From the NCBI GenBank assembly GCA_011319805.1, contig SJRY01000226.1, positions 35,745 to 99,744 on the forward strand: DNA of 64,000 nt. Direction: 5' to 3'. Source of the stretch: Macrocybe gigantea (taxonomy: Eukaryota > Basidiomycota > Agaricomycetes > Agaricales > Callistosporiaceae). Positions 23,833 through 35,240 of this stretch are shown piece by piece (the stretch's first letter is position 1; each line of letters begins with the position of its first letter). A model generated the notes under the pieces. It saw nothing but the letters and a program-made list of their open reading frames with translations, was not told the origin of the DNA and made no database searches. The translations under genes were made by a program, and so were the position numbers.

Positions 23833-24285
23833 GAGCTGGTCGCACGCAGGTTGGAGATTCCCTTCTGTTACTGCTAGAGAATTCTGTCATTTCCTATGTA
23901 CATGGGTTCCGACATAATATGTACTCTTGATACCAGACTTTCCTGAATGCGTGGTTTAATGTAGTTGGTTGTTTTGGGATGCGAGTGCGAGACATGAACT
24001 AGGGATATGGACGAATTCTTCAAGAATCAACGGGCCTATGTCCATGGTCTCCACGGTACTTCCCTTGGCTCCTTTGTCGGGCGGGTGGGGAACGGTGACA
24101 TAGATATCTTGATGGGAAAATCTTGAACATGAGTCCATGGATCAATCGGAATATCACTAGTGAATAGTCATGATGGCCGAGGGCTTGTACATGCGTGAGA
24201 AACAAGAACAGTTATTGGGAGTTGGTTCCGGGGCGATGCGTAAATTGAACGGTTGACAGTGTTTATGAAAGCGCTTGCGGCAAAG

Positions 24286-26218
24286 TCAGATCCGTCTTTC
24301 AGTTCGCTCTCCGTCGTTGAGGATGCCGGGTCCGTCTGAGTCTGCGTGTTTGTGGCCCAGATTGAGTTTGGCAAAATTTTCGGTGACCTCAGAAGCGCCA
24401 TTGCCAGGCGTAGCCATAGGAGGAGGCCAGCTAGGGTTCAGACTAGGAGGTTGAGGGCTTGATGTGAAGGTGGAACTAGGTGGAGATGTTGACGATAAGT
24501 TCAAAGGTGTGGGACTTGGGTTTGAAGAATTCGTCATTTTTATCTTGCTCATGATGAACGCTTGCTCCAGAAGTGCTTTGTACATGGCATTGTTGAACCC
24601 GACGCATTGAACGCCGACACAAGCAATTTGAGCGCACCGACGGCATACAATTGGTTCGTCTCATAGACGTTCTGCGGAGAAATGTTCTTCCGTCCTGAGA
24701 TTGTCTCTTTGACGATCGCTTGGGCAGTCTTAGAGGAGTTACAGCATCATATTAGCAGCGACGACCAGTGAGCGAAGCAAACCTCATGCGAAAGAGCGGC
24801 CCATTCCTTTGTCGTGAGATCATCTAGTCTAAATGCTTTATAGACGCCGGCGTAATACCATAAACCTTCTTTATTAAAAAAGCATTCTAGATTCGGGTTG
24901 TGAGCATTTCACCTGACGCAAAAGGGGGAGTTTTTTTTGCCTGTGGGTTTATTCATTCTACCGATCACTTCGACGCTATTCCAACGGTGCGCGGTCGTTA
25001 CGCGCGGGTTCGTGCTGCATTTGAACAGTGGAGTATAGAAATAGCCATGTTCTTCTCTTTCAGGACACCAATGAGTCGTGTTGGAATAGAATAGACGGTA
25101 ATTCGCAAGTCTTGTGCGTATCCTCATTCCGTGAAGCTTTGGCAAGAAGAGAAGACCATAGACTCACGAAGTCCTCAAAGACTAGATTTACGAAACACGC
25201 ATATAGTCAATCAATCAGCAACGCGCGGAATAAAAACATTGGCATGGTCACCCCGGATAAGTTGGAAAGGAATTCCTGCAATGTTAGAGGCTGAGGAATG
25301 CTCATGGGACTCAACATGCCGTCCGGAACTTCTTCGGGAAGCGGAAGCTTGACCAATATCGCTTCTCTGGATTTTATCATATCAGCAGGTTCGTCCGACC
25401 TGTTCGAAGAGTAGGGAATCTGGCGAAGGACATCAACCCTAATGTTCAATTGCAAAGAACACGAATACTTCGTTGACAATATGCGATGTCGTGGTAACGT
25501 CCGAAGCAGCCTTTGCTGAGTCTCGATATTGATCCGACGCTTTACCGTTGAAGCCAGGTAAAGTAGTCGAGTCGCCGACCAAGTGAAAGCTTGTTTCCGT
25601 TTGAATCTCCTGGGTATCATATGTGATGGTAGGCCGCGGCGTAATGGTATTCTTGAAAGAGGAGTAAGAATATGCCATAGGTTGTTAGAACTTGCGCTTG
25701 CGAACCTTTGACGTGTCTTCGCTATGAGGTGATGGCTCCCGCAATTGGGAAAATTGAACCTTTGCGTCGCGAGTTGCATTGACTTCATCTTGTAGATTCT
25801 TCACGAGTTCCTCAAGTCGAGAGATTTCACCCTTCATCCTCACGTTCTCGCTTTCATAGGAGACTCTATTATCTGTATCCCCAGAGGTAACAAGTCCCTG
25901 CTGCAGTTGTTCGATGAGATGCGATTTCTGTCGTATTGATTCGTAGGCGCCCAATAATCGGTGGACAGCGGCGTCGCGTGCTTGCAACGCTTCGTCGGCT
26001 TTCGACCTTTCTACGGCGATCTCAAGCGCAACATCTACGGCGCGAAAGTGGTCCTGCTTGGAAGACCATGAGGACCTGAAAAGCCCAAAGGACTTGACGT
26101 AAATACGAACCGGTCTCTTGTAAAGCCCCAGGTCTCGTCCACGATCTTCACAAAAGGCATATCCGTTGGTCCCTCGCAAGATATTTGGATGCTGGCTGTC
26201 GCTGGGCGCGGCGGCCAT
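24286..26218 (-). CDS. coiled-coil protein with DUF6697 domain
   Basis: The N-terminal exon (25706-26218) encodes a long coiled coil (AVERSKADEALQARDAAVHR, EISRLEELVKNLQDEVNATR) and ends SEDTSK. A 54-bp intron (25652-25705) joins it to NTITPRPTITYD. Further exons hold LPEEVPDGMLSPMSIPQPL and then the basidiomycete DUF6697 core: WCPEREEHGYFYTPLF, STNPRVTTAHRWNSV, FFNKEGLWYYAGVYKAFRL, TTKEWAALS, NVYETNQLYAVGAL and CVGVQCVGFNNAMYKALLEQ. The tail is Pro/Ser-rich. Two frame slips occur: near 25440 (one extra or two missing bases) and near 24632 (one A missing from a run). The exons between 25020 and 25262 are only approximately placed. Function is unknown. Confidence 0.75.
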
Positions 26219-26298
26219 AATGGGATGAGCGCAAGCCTAGAAGATCACATGACCCTGACTCTCGGGACTCCTCACTTCATTCGCCTCTACGCCGAACG
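26219..26298. promoter_or_regulatory. 80-bp divergent promoter, DUF6697 gene / COA1
   Basis: The start codons at 26218 (leftward) and 26299 (rightward) are only 80 bp apart, so the two genes probably share control elements. No TATA box is seen. Confidence 0.45.
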
Positions 26299-27133
26299 AT
26301 GTCTTCGCTGTGGTCCGCCGCTATTCCCAGGTCTCGAACCGTTTTTCGTTCGTTGCGATGCTCGTTGTCGCCATTTGTGAGAACTTATGCGACTGAGCTG
26401 CCGCGGCCTCCGCCACCGACGCGTCAGCCGGAAGTAGAACTGTTTGCGGGGACGTCCCGGCCCAGACCGTACAGACATGCATCCACTAGGGAGCTGCCTC
26501 GTATAAAAGTGGCGTACCAATCGGTCTGTTTTGTCATTTTCGTCGAGCGCTGATACCTTTATTTGTCACCGGACATTGTAGAAAAGATGGCCCACCATTG
26601 TCGCGGTCGTCGTATTCGGGATTGCCGGCTGGGGAGCATTCATGGAATTTGTGAGGAATCAAGAGATGATTTCAAGTTCCGTTGTGCGACAGATTATGCG
26701 GTCAGTAAAGGAGGACCCGCAACTGCAGGAAATGTTGGGCGATGCAATCCGACCTCAGCCGGAGTGGTGGCTAAACGGGGATCCGAAGATTAACGGCCAT
26801 GTATACGCCTCTGTGTCGCGCTCATCCGACTGATTATTCACCAGTAGAACAACAGATAAGTCAACTCCAAGGCAACGTGGACATTAGTTTTAGAATCAAA
26901 GGGACGAAAGGTATCATCTCTGGATGTTTTACCGCATTTCACCCATTAAAACATCCTGCAGGAGCAGGCACATTATACTTCACCAGCATAAGGAAGGACA
27001 AAGGTCTTCCGTTTACTATCTGTACGCTCCTTATGTCTCCAATATTCCATTCTGCTGATTGATATTGACAGTACGATTCAAAGTTATATGCGACGATGGT
27101 GCAATTGTGTTTGTAGACGCAAAACCACTTTAA
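26299..27133 (+). CDS. COA1: COA1, cytochrome c oxidase assembly factor 1 (mitochondrial inner membrane)
   Basis: Helps early assembly of complex IV in the mitochondrial inner membrane. Five exons (26299-26508, 26582-26800, 26856-26910, 26962-27021, 27072-27133) give 201 aa, in phase throughout. The N-terminus is an Arg/Ser-rich presequence without acidic residues (MSSLWSAAIPRSRTVFRSLR). A single membrane helix follows (WPTIVAVVVFGIAGWGAF). The soluble domain shows SSSVVRQIMRSVKEDPQLQE, WWLNGDPKINGHISQLQG and VDISFRIKGTKGAGTLYF, as in Coa1/Tim21-like proteins. Confidence 0.85.
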
Positions 27134-27355
27134 ATCAAGTATTGTGTTCGTCTTGATTAACTCATCCCAGGCTTCTTGGACGCTTATTCTGATTGACTCT
27201 CAGATACATGTACACCAGGATATGATACTACATAAATCAATCCAGTTGAAACACAATTTGATCAGGCAAACTCCGCAGCTATCTTTCTATTCCCCATTTT
27301 CCATCCTTCAAACCCAACCGCTCCATCTACCTCGCCTGGCATGGCTGCAACTTTC
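27134..27355. other. convergent 3' spacer
   Basis: Spacer between COA1 and the GH45 gene. No gene is seen. Confidence 0.4.
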
Positions 27356-28474
27356 TTAGATAGCAGCCGGTGTGCAACCAGAGATGCTAGTAAGCTGAGA
27401 TGGGCAGTTGACCTGCTGATATGTAATTTTCCTGGAAATCCGATTCGCAAAATGAAAACTCCAATGACGGGCCAAGGACTTACCAGGTATTGATATCACC
27501 TCCAGCCCTTCAAGTGTGTGAGGCGTGGCTTTCTGTCAAGTAACTGGATTCACACTGACCATTGCCACCTCCAGTGACATCCAGCCTGTAGGTTGGAAGG
27601 AAGCTGAGAGCATTCCGCGTCGGACGACACGCCTTCGGTCCTGAGGTGAACCTCGCCATACTAGCAATGCCAATAACTTGACTTACCACCGTACTGACGA
27701 CCCCATCCTTGAGTGGGAGCGCCATACTGCGCGGTGCAGCCGTTGTAGTCTATGTGCACACAGGTAAGCATTTGCAAAAGTGGCACACCGTGCCTGTAAT
27801 TCACCGCCAACCCCGCCCCCAGGTGTCTGTGATACGCCGACATTTAGAACTAAACTGAACCTCTATTATGAACTCACGTAGATGTCAAAATCGGTATCCG
27901 TGATGCCTGCGGAGGGGATCAGGTCTGTTAATCATCCATCAATCTTAGGCTTACCCCCGGCATTGATTGCCTGCACAATCATACTCTTGCCAGCTGCTGC
28001 GCCTGAAGTCCAAGTGAATTGGTAACACTTGCAACCTGCACGCCGTGGACGCGCCTCAGTCATGAACCTTCAAAACTGGACATGTGTGATACGACGTACA
28101 AGTGGCAGTCGCCGTGTTACCATGCCCAGCGAAACCGTATGACATGGTGTTGCTGATGATGATGGGCTGGTAGCTTGAGCAAGAGAAGGCCTGGCCGCCT
28201 TGCGTGAAGCATGCGTTCTGCGCGCCGGCTGCGGCAGGTCCGTTGTTTTTGTTGCATGATTTGACGGGGCCCCTGGCACCAGCAGACAGATTAGACGTGT
28301 ACCCGCAGGCGGGTTCGCAGCTGTCACCACGCACAATATCAGTAGATCGTTCGGTTGACGTCGCTCGCGTCGAGCTCACCAGTCCCAAGTAGTCGTTGTG
28401 GTTCCAGCCGTCTGACCGCCCACGAGTGGGGTGAGTGATGCAAAAGCGACTAAGATGGACAAACCGAGTTTCAT
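27356..28474 (-). CDS. secreted endoglucanase, glycoside hydrolase family 45
   Basis: Cleaves beta-1,4-glucan in the plant cell wall. Nine exons (28380-28474, 28100-28320, 27955-28035, 27878-27906, 27805-27826, 27687-27749, 27560-27632, 27484-27507, 27356-27431) give 227 aa with all phases correct. A signal peptide (MKLGLSILVAFASLTPLVGG) precedes the catalytic core. TTTTTWDCCEPACGY contains the first catalytic Asp. Then come QAFSCSSYQPIII, CCKCYQFTWTSG, FDIYTPGGGVGDYNGC (second Asp region), WGRQYGGVSSDAEC and a final QQVNCPSQLTSISGC. Even Cys spacing fits the disulfide-rich GH45 fold. There is no cellulose-binding module. Very small exons (22, 24 and 29 nt) are notable. A TTAAATA stretch ~50 bp upstream may be the TATA element. 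Confidence 0.9.
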
Positions 28475-29692
28475 TATTTCTTTCACCGCTGAGGTTGAGT
28501 TTAGGGCAATCCTCAGCCGCTGAAGCTCTATTTAACCTTGACGGTCGCCCACGTTCCGACGATGTTCCAAGGCATAGCCAAATTATCGTCGACCGCGCAC
28601 CGTAACATAGTATGCAAAGAAGCATTTTCAAAACGTTAAAAATAGTCGTTGTGGCGTTCGGATATAACTCGAAGGCTCGAGGCAGGTCATAGGGTCCTAG
28701 GCGCCCGCAAGTAACTTGAAGAAACCGACGATTTTCCATTATTTCTGGCCATCTGTATCAACCGTCTATCGCTCGGTTGACAACCAGACGTCTGGAAGTA
28801 GCAAGGGTCAATTTTAGGTTTGGAAAAAGCCCGGGCTTCCTGCCCGCCTTGCCTGTCACTGAAATAGATATTCACACACTAACATTTCCTTTTCGAAATG
28901 ACAGAGCACAGTGGTTAAAGATAAACGTTCTCAAGCGCGGGAAATGCTTTCTCGTCGGAGTTCTGTGGAGCACCGGGCTTGAAGCTTGAAGAGCCGGCTG
29001 CAATGCATCGATCGATAGCATAGGCCAACCAATGATGAGTTTGACCTCATCGGTGTCCAACCGTAGCTCCTGGTTACCCAGCATGCTTCTTCACAGTCGG
29101 GCTATCAGAATCGGGGGGATTCGCTCATGCATTCGGATTAAGGCTGGTCCAGCTCACATGCAAAGCAGAACCGTACGATGGGAGGGTGCCAGGGACGAAG
29201 GAAACACGATGCGAGCTGCATATGAGGTTTTCACAATCTACCTCGTCATTCGGCATTTCACGAGACATCTGTGTCTTCTGCGTCTGTTAGCCCGGCTTTC
29301 CTCGCCTACATCCAGCTCTTCTGTCCTTGGTCGAGAGATATGTATCGATATCGGTGAAGCACGCTATCGATAATAATAGGGTGGCATGGCCTAGAGACGA
29401 TGACGTATGCTGTCATTCTCTTCGTGGGGTGCAAAAACGTCGGGAGAGTTGCGGACAAGAAATTTAGCACTTTGACGAATTCGTCAAGCCATTGTGGTGT
29501 GTTTTGCAAAGGAGTGGCTGGTGCAAGCATTAGAAGGGGTAAGCAGAGATTTTCTTAATTTAAAGCTTGCAACGTTGAGCGGAGAAGAATTGAGCAATTG
29601 GTATATATGAATTTGCTATTCCAGCCGTCCTATCGGGAGAAATGTAGAGATCAGCATTAAGACAAAGCATCAGTCGTGTTACAATCAAGCAC
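28475..29692. other. 1.2-kb intergenic region
   Basis: Promoter side of the GH45 gene and 3' side of the mitochondrial TrpRS gene. Only short, motif-less frames occur. Confidence 0.4.
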
Positions 29693-31131
29693 CTAGTTCA
29701 AACCGATTCGCTTTCTGACCTGCACCATAGTTGCTTCCGACATTTGCCTGGCTTTGGAAGCGCCATCCCTCGCAATCTGCGTCAGGTAAGCTGTCTCAAA
29801 TCGAAGTCTCTCAAACTCGGCGCGAGGTCCCTTGACAATTCTTCGACAGCGTCAGCGACATCAGCCTTCAGAACTCCGTGGCCTTTTCCCTCATATCCGG
29901 CGGCGATCTCATGCACGTCTTGATTTGTACAAGCCGCGAAGATAGTCAACAGATTTGATGTACCCCGTCGATTGACTGGGTCATAGGATATGCCAGGAAT
30001 GGAATCCGTAACAGCCGAACGAATTTTGGCCTGTATTTCTTCAGCTGAGTCGGTGAGTAAGATCCGTGATTGCACATCAGGGGAGGATTTTGACATCTTG
30101 GAATTGGGGTCTCTCAAAGATAGTATCCTTTTAGATGTAGCTATGAAAGAACAGTCAATATCAACGGATGAGCTGGAAGGACGACTACCCACTGTTCAGT
30201 TGAGATGGAAGGGGGAACAAGGGCTCGTCAGAGTTAAATGTTCTATTGAAGCTGTCAGCTAAATCCCGAGCAAGTTCCAAGTGTTGAGTTTGGTCTTCGC
30301 CGACGGGAACGTGGGTAGCCCTGATAGAAGCAAGCATGAGACGCGTCACCATGATAAATGCTTGACTCCAACTTGCCTATAAGCAAGGATGTCGGCGGCT
30401 TGCAGGACCGGATAGGTGAAAAGACCGGCGTTCAGAAGGGATTCGTCTACCTCGGACTCGTCATTTGCATTTCGAAAAGCTGCTAGACGGGACTAGCGAC
30501 AAAGACGGGTTTCGCTCCAAGCAATTATGGAATACAAATTGGAGGATAACGGTACCTTCCAAGATGTCATCCTACGGAGTTGCCCGATAGGTGTAATACA
30601 GCTCAAAATCCACGACAGCTCTGGATGGCATAGATTCTATCGGATATCGTCAATCTACATGAATCCGCCGGTGAATGTAGGTAAGGAAACTGACATCATT
30701 CTGATGGAAGACAACAGACCGTTCCGGGTCGATTCCGATAGCAAGCAGCGTCGCAAGCAGGTCATTCCTCGATCGCACAAGTTGCACCGGGTCTTGAGGC
30801 AACGTGAGGGCGTGCCAGCCGACGATGGAGAAGACTAGGTCATCTTCTGGTGCAGCTTCATTTTGCAGCTTCACCCAATTTGAAAGAGCTCCGAGATAAT
30901 TGCCCAGCTAGGTCGAGAAGCAACTTGATTGGCAAAGATGAAAAAATCACGAAAGCAAGCATTTTCAAGGTACTCACATGCGGAACTCCAGTTGGTTGAA
31001 TGCCGAGAATGTAACCTTCTTATCAGCGCCCTGGCACTGAGCCCCCTGGTCAACGTCGAGGCTCTACGTGTCCATGTCGATGCACTGCTCAGCAGACTTC
31101 GGCTGCGTGAGGTCACGGAGAAAAAGAACAT
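29693..31131 (-). CDS. MSW1: tryptophanyl-tRNA synthetase, mitochondrial
   Basis: Charges mitochondrial tRNA-Trp. Exons: 30978-31131, 30695-30907, 30556-30636, 30377-30492, 30189-30320 and 29693-30127. The N-terminus from 31131 is Arg/Ser-rich and acid-free ([17 protein letters not shown]), a mitochondrial presequence. Class-I motifs: [17 protein letters not shown] (HIGH equivalent), [57 protein letters not shown] and the signature loop SKMSKSSPD. The tail ends QVRKRIGLN at 29693. The fourth intron uses a GC donor (TATAG|GCAAGT). Two apparent one-base losses: near 31008 (before GIQPTG) and in a C run at 29829-29831. Confidence 0.9.
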
Positions 31132-31265
31132 GTCCCGATGCACAGCCACACCGCTCACTCGTGTCCCTGATCATCGGCCGCAGACAACTTTTCCTTCCTG
31201 ACGACGCTGCGACAGATTCCACCTCTTTCGCAGCTCCAAAGGAGGCTTCATTTCCTTCAGTCCTG
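31132..31265. promoter_or_regulatory. divergent promoter, mitochondrial TrpRS / NAA35
   Basis: 134 bp between two divergent start codons (31131 leftward, 31266 rightward). A shared control region is likely; no TATA box is evident. Confidence 0.4.
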
Positions 31266-34265
31266 ATGGCAGGATTCTTGACCGACATACCCGAAGTCAC
31301 TGGCGATGTCGACGTCGACCCATTGGAGCTCCCTGGCGCGGCATTTAATTTTCGGATGTAACGAAGGTCTTTGTTGAGGCTGCGGCTGGTACGTACTCAT
31401 AGGTAATCGATGCCAATTGATGCACTTATCTTGCCTACTCAGACATGCAGCCCGGAGAGTTTGTATTTATGGAAGAATTTACTTTAATGGACGCGATGAG
31501 TGCTTTTGAGGTATTTCCCAGCCGAAAGCGGTTTCCTGTGAACTTCGGCTCATCGCACCAAAAGATCGGTGAACCTCGTCTAGATAGCGGTCTTATTTTG
31601 AACCCAGATGAGCAAGAACCTATATTCGATCCCTTGACACCGTTGCTGCCGCAAGAGCTTTGCTGGATCCTGGATAGAGCAATGTCATACGAAGCAAGTC
31701 TTTGTTCACTCGTAAGAACTGTCTTACACAAATTACTCACCACAGCAATTTTATAGATGGAATGGCATGAGGGAAACCTCTTGGCACACACGGTCTTCAC
31801 TCTCCAATATAATCATTCTCTTCCCGAGATAGACCTCGAATTCATGCCCTTTTCTTCAATTGCCACGCATGATCCGTCACGTCCGCAGGAGCTTGTTACA
31901 ATGATACTCAGAGCCTGTGTGATGGGGCTTCTGAAATGTTGCGATTTATCGTGGAGAGAACTGTCCAAAGGCAGTGTGCAGGACGTGAGCATCCCGTTAA
32001 TTGCTTCGCATATGATCGCCGACTTGTTTTTCATTCAGCTTGAAGACTGGCAGGCAGAAAAATGCGATATTTCCCTTCTTGAAGGAGTTCCCGTCAAGCA
32101 TGTGCTAGTAAAACTAGAAGAGGCGGCGTCATGGATATCTAAGACAACAAAAAGTACTTGTGTTCTTGTCACATTTCGTCCGCGTCTAAATCTGTGTTGT
32201 AGTACCCGATTTGTGGAAAAGACATATTCATTCAAGGATTCTGCTTCGCAAGGTCCACCCTTGGCCCGTGCTTCTAATGCTAGTAAACTGATCTGATTTG
32301 CAGACAATCCTGGACTTGATGCAATGTGACATATTCGCACAGTCTGATGCATTTTTTCAATTGCTTACTGCTGGCCGTGAACATCTATCGTCAATACGAA
32401 GTCATCCATTGCCAGAACCACTGCCTGGTTCTCCAGCACTTAGAGCATTCGATCCTGCCATTGGGCGTCACCTCAAAACCTTTGCTCCTCTCCGCATCGT
32501 TCCCGTTCCCACACCAGAAGACACATTCAAGTCTCTTGATGTGCTCTTTGACGGGTGGCAAGAGCTATACCTCCTCTCGAAGACGGACAGTTTTCTGACT
32601 TGGGACGTGAGTACGGGTTCTCCATGGCGAAGCGTGGAATTTCATGTCTTTTCCAGACCGTCGCAAATCTGCGCATCTGGTTGCCCAAGAGTCCGCTCAA
32701 AATTCCCTATCTTAGATCGTTAACACAAGTGAGTCAGCGTCTGCGTGAAAGAATGCCGCGCACACTCACCTTGATTTTTAGTCGACGTTCTACGATGGCC
32801 TCCTCGTTCTGAACAAATATTCATTCTCATGGTTAATGGACCGTTTCTTCTTTGAAACCATGGGCATCCGATACGATGTGGTCCTTCAAATTTTCAAGGA
32901 TCATTACCGAGGGTCTGAACCTGTGCCGCTCTCTGTGATGGAAAGGATGCTTTACAAGGCAAGCCGAGTTCCCCCCGGTGGCAATTCCACTTGCTTAAAG
33001 TTCAGATTTGTTCTGCCCATATAGCTTCTTTTGCCGCACGTTATGAGATTATATCTTAACCCTTCTCGGCGTAGACGAGCGCTGGTGAACACGCTTCTTG
33101 ACTGGCATGTGCTTTATCATTCTCTGCTAGAGGTTACGACAGAGCTCGACCCCATTGTGTGTCCTCCCTGTTTAGCTCTCCCCGTACACTAAATGCTACT
33201 TAAGGGAGTGCCCACGGACAGTCTGGTGAGGCAGATGCCTAACTGTGTTTTAGCTTGGCGATTGTCCACCATCCGCGAAGTCGTGTTCACCGGATTCCAA
33301 TTGGAACTTTTCTCAGCTGAAGAAAAGCCACTCGCTTACTTGTATGCTGCGCGTGTGATCGAGGAGAATCTGAGGTGTCTCGACAATTTGCTGCGCGTTA
33401 TTCCCCAGGTACGTGTATTCCGGCAGATCGATGGCTCCGCCTCACCAGCCGCAACAGAAAGCGTTGCCCATCACGAAATGCAATTTCAGTACCAACTACT
33501 CACCGCCCTGCAAGCGATGTCTTCCGCGATGTTCGTCGTACGTCCTTTCCTACAGTCCACGACCGCTCATACATCAACCCCTTCTTACAGTCGTTTCTCC
33601 ATTCAGATCACCATGGCACGAATCTCATTTGACTGGGTTCAAATGTGCGCTAATTTTCAACGACGATACAAATGGGCATTTATGCTTGAATACGACGACA
33701 TCAGCACGTCTGCCGTGGCCCAACCTGATCTCGGGGAGCTGATGCCAGCATGTTCAGATGCCGCACATGTGAGCCCTCTGCCCGCCTTGGTTCGTTTTTG
33801 GTTGAATCGACCTGATCGATGTTGAATAAACGCAAGGATGAGGGTTACTCACCAGCTGGATCGATCGAACTGGCTAAGACGATACTGCAGGAGCTTCTGC
33901 CCCACTGCGGTGATGGCTGGATAGGCCTGTGGGTCGGAGACAGAAAAGCTGTCAGTCATCGTTCCTTATCGTTATGCCGATCTCAGTGACTCACCGATAG
34001 ATTTCTCTATACATAGTTCATCCAGGGTTTGATAGATGCGTGCGTTGGCTTGAGCGATATACCCGCGTCAGTGAAAGACTTGGAGCATTTCAATGTCGAC
34101 CGGTTGAAGTGGGATCCCAACATCCACCCTTGGTTTCCTTCGTTATCGGTAATGGATCACAGGAAGTCTCGGAGGATGTTCATCGCGCGCATCCCTGAGC
34201 TGTACTTACTGCCATTTGTTCTGTGGGCACGGCATGAATGTGAGATGTGCTATGATACGGTATGA
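31266..34265 (+). CDS. NAA35: NAA35 / Mak10, auxiliary subunit of the NatC N-terminal acetyltransferase
   Basis: Scaffold of the cytosolic NatC complex (with Naa30 and Naa38), which acetylates protein N-termini. Exons that fit: 31266-31388, 31443-31693, 31757-31984, 32039-32153, 32203-32252, 32304-32606, and more to 34265. Family blocks: FTLMDAMSAFE, IFDPLTPLLPQELCWILDRA, MEWHEGNLLAHTVFTLQY, DWQAEKCDISLLEGVPV, DLWKRHIHSRILLRK, LYLNPSRRRRALVNTLLDWH, STIREVVFTGFQLELFSAEE, RRYKWAFMLEYDDI and WDPNIHPWFPSL. Two introns begin with GC (31694 and 32959). One T is apparently missing from the run near 31352 in exon 1. The exact end is less certain: the protein may end soon after WFPSL. Confidence 0.88.
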
Positions 34266-34850
34266 CTGCGCCAGGCCGAAGCTGGAGACTGCACCTATTT
34301 TAATGAGGCTTCAAATCGCGCAACGTGATGCATGAGGGAAGATATCGTTTATCGACCGCCGATATCGACGGTCCCGCGGTCATGTATCTGTCCTTCGCAT
34401 CGACAGACGTGCCGCATGGATAAGGCTGCGTATCTGCCTCGTTGCATACCGAGAAGCACAGGGAACACAGCATAGCTGCATGTTCTCGCTCCGCAATGCT
34501 GTGTAAATGCTGTAGCGCACGTCGAATATCACAAAACATGATCAAAGAATGTAAAGAATGTGGCATAACGAAGAGATAAGAAAAAGAAAAGTAAAACGAA
34601 AAGAAAGAAAAGAATCAGTCAATCTTTTTTTTGTTACATTGTGTGCAATTTCTCTCCTCTCTGCTGTCTTGGCCCTCGCTCTCCTCACCTGCTCCTCCCC
34701 TTGAGGTCCCGCCCCACAGCCCTCTGGCCTACACCACCACCACGTCACGCGCCCCGCGCGTTTTGTGGATCACTGCAGCGGCCCGCCGCGATCATGTGGA
34801 AAATGCGCCGCTTGCGGCACAGGTATGGTCAAGTCGTTTCCTGTGGTCAT
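34266..34850. other. convergent intergenic region
   Basis: No supported gene; purine-rich stretch at 34575-34615. Confidence 0.35.
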
Positions 34851-35240
34851 TCACTGCTGATCAGCCACATCAGGGCTGGATTGATCAGCGGTAAAGGGTC
34901 GTGCACCATCGGATAATGGTATGCCTTGCGTGTCGAGGTCATCCATGGGTGGATGTATGAGGAAGTGTAAAAAATGGGAAATAAAACTGAAAAAAGGAAT
35001 TGTTTGGCTCTCGATATCTGCAGCAGCGTCGGTAGCCTGCATCGCGGCGCGGCGGAAGCGGTACGGCGGCTGTATGTGCCTGATGAGGGTTGTCAAATGA
35101 TGGTGTAGGTGTTGTCGCGAACTGGTGGTGAGCTCGGACCATTGACCGGGAGTCGAAACATAAGGAGCGTATTTGGCGGCGAGTAGTGCAGTGAGGATGA
35201 GGATGGCATAGAAATTGAAGTATTCCGTAGTCATGATCAT
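34851..35240 (-). CDS. small membrane-anchored or secreted protein, unknown
   Basis: Single exon, 129 aa. The N-terminus is one hydrophobic helix (FYAILILTALLAAKYAPYV), a signal anchor or uncleaved signal. A His/Arg-rich soluble part follows (SSRQHLHHHLTTLIRH, PPYRFRRAAM). A good TATA element (GGTATAAAAGG on the coding strand) lies at about 35268-35278, some 30 bp upstream of the start. That supports a real transcribed gene. No family is recognised. Confidence 0.5.
   Translation of the reverse strand: MIMTTEYFNFYAILILTALLAAKYAPYVSTPGQWSELTTSSRQHLHHHLTTLIRHIQPPYRFRRAAMQATDAAADIESQTIPFFSFISHFLHFLIHPPMDDLDTQGIPLSDGARPFTADQSSPDVADQQ

Noticed and set aside
28056..28739. Leftward 227-codon frame covering the start of the GH45 gene
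   Set aside because: It runs through the GH45 introns and upstream region; only the spliced exons give the GH45 motifs with a signal peptide.
33217..33245. 28-bp GTGAGG...TTTTAG stretch in NAA35 as an intron
   Set aside because: Too short for splicing here, in frame, and the encoded residues fit the surrounding protein.
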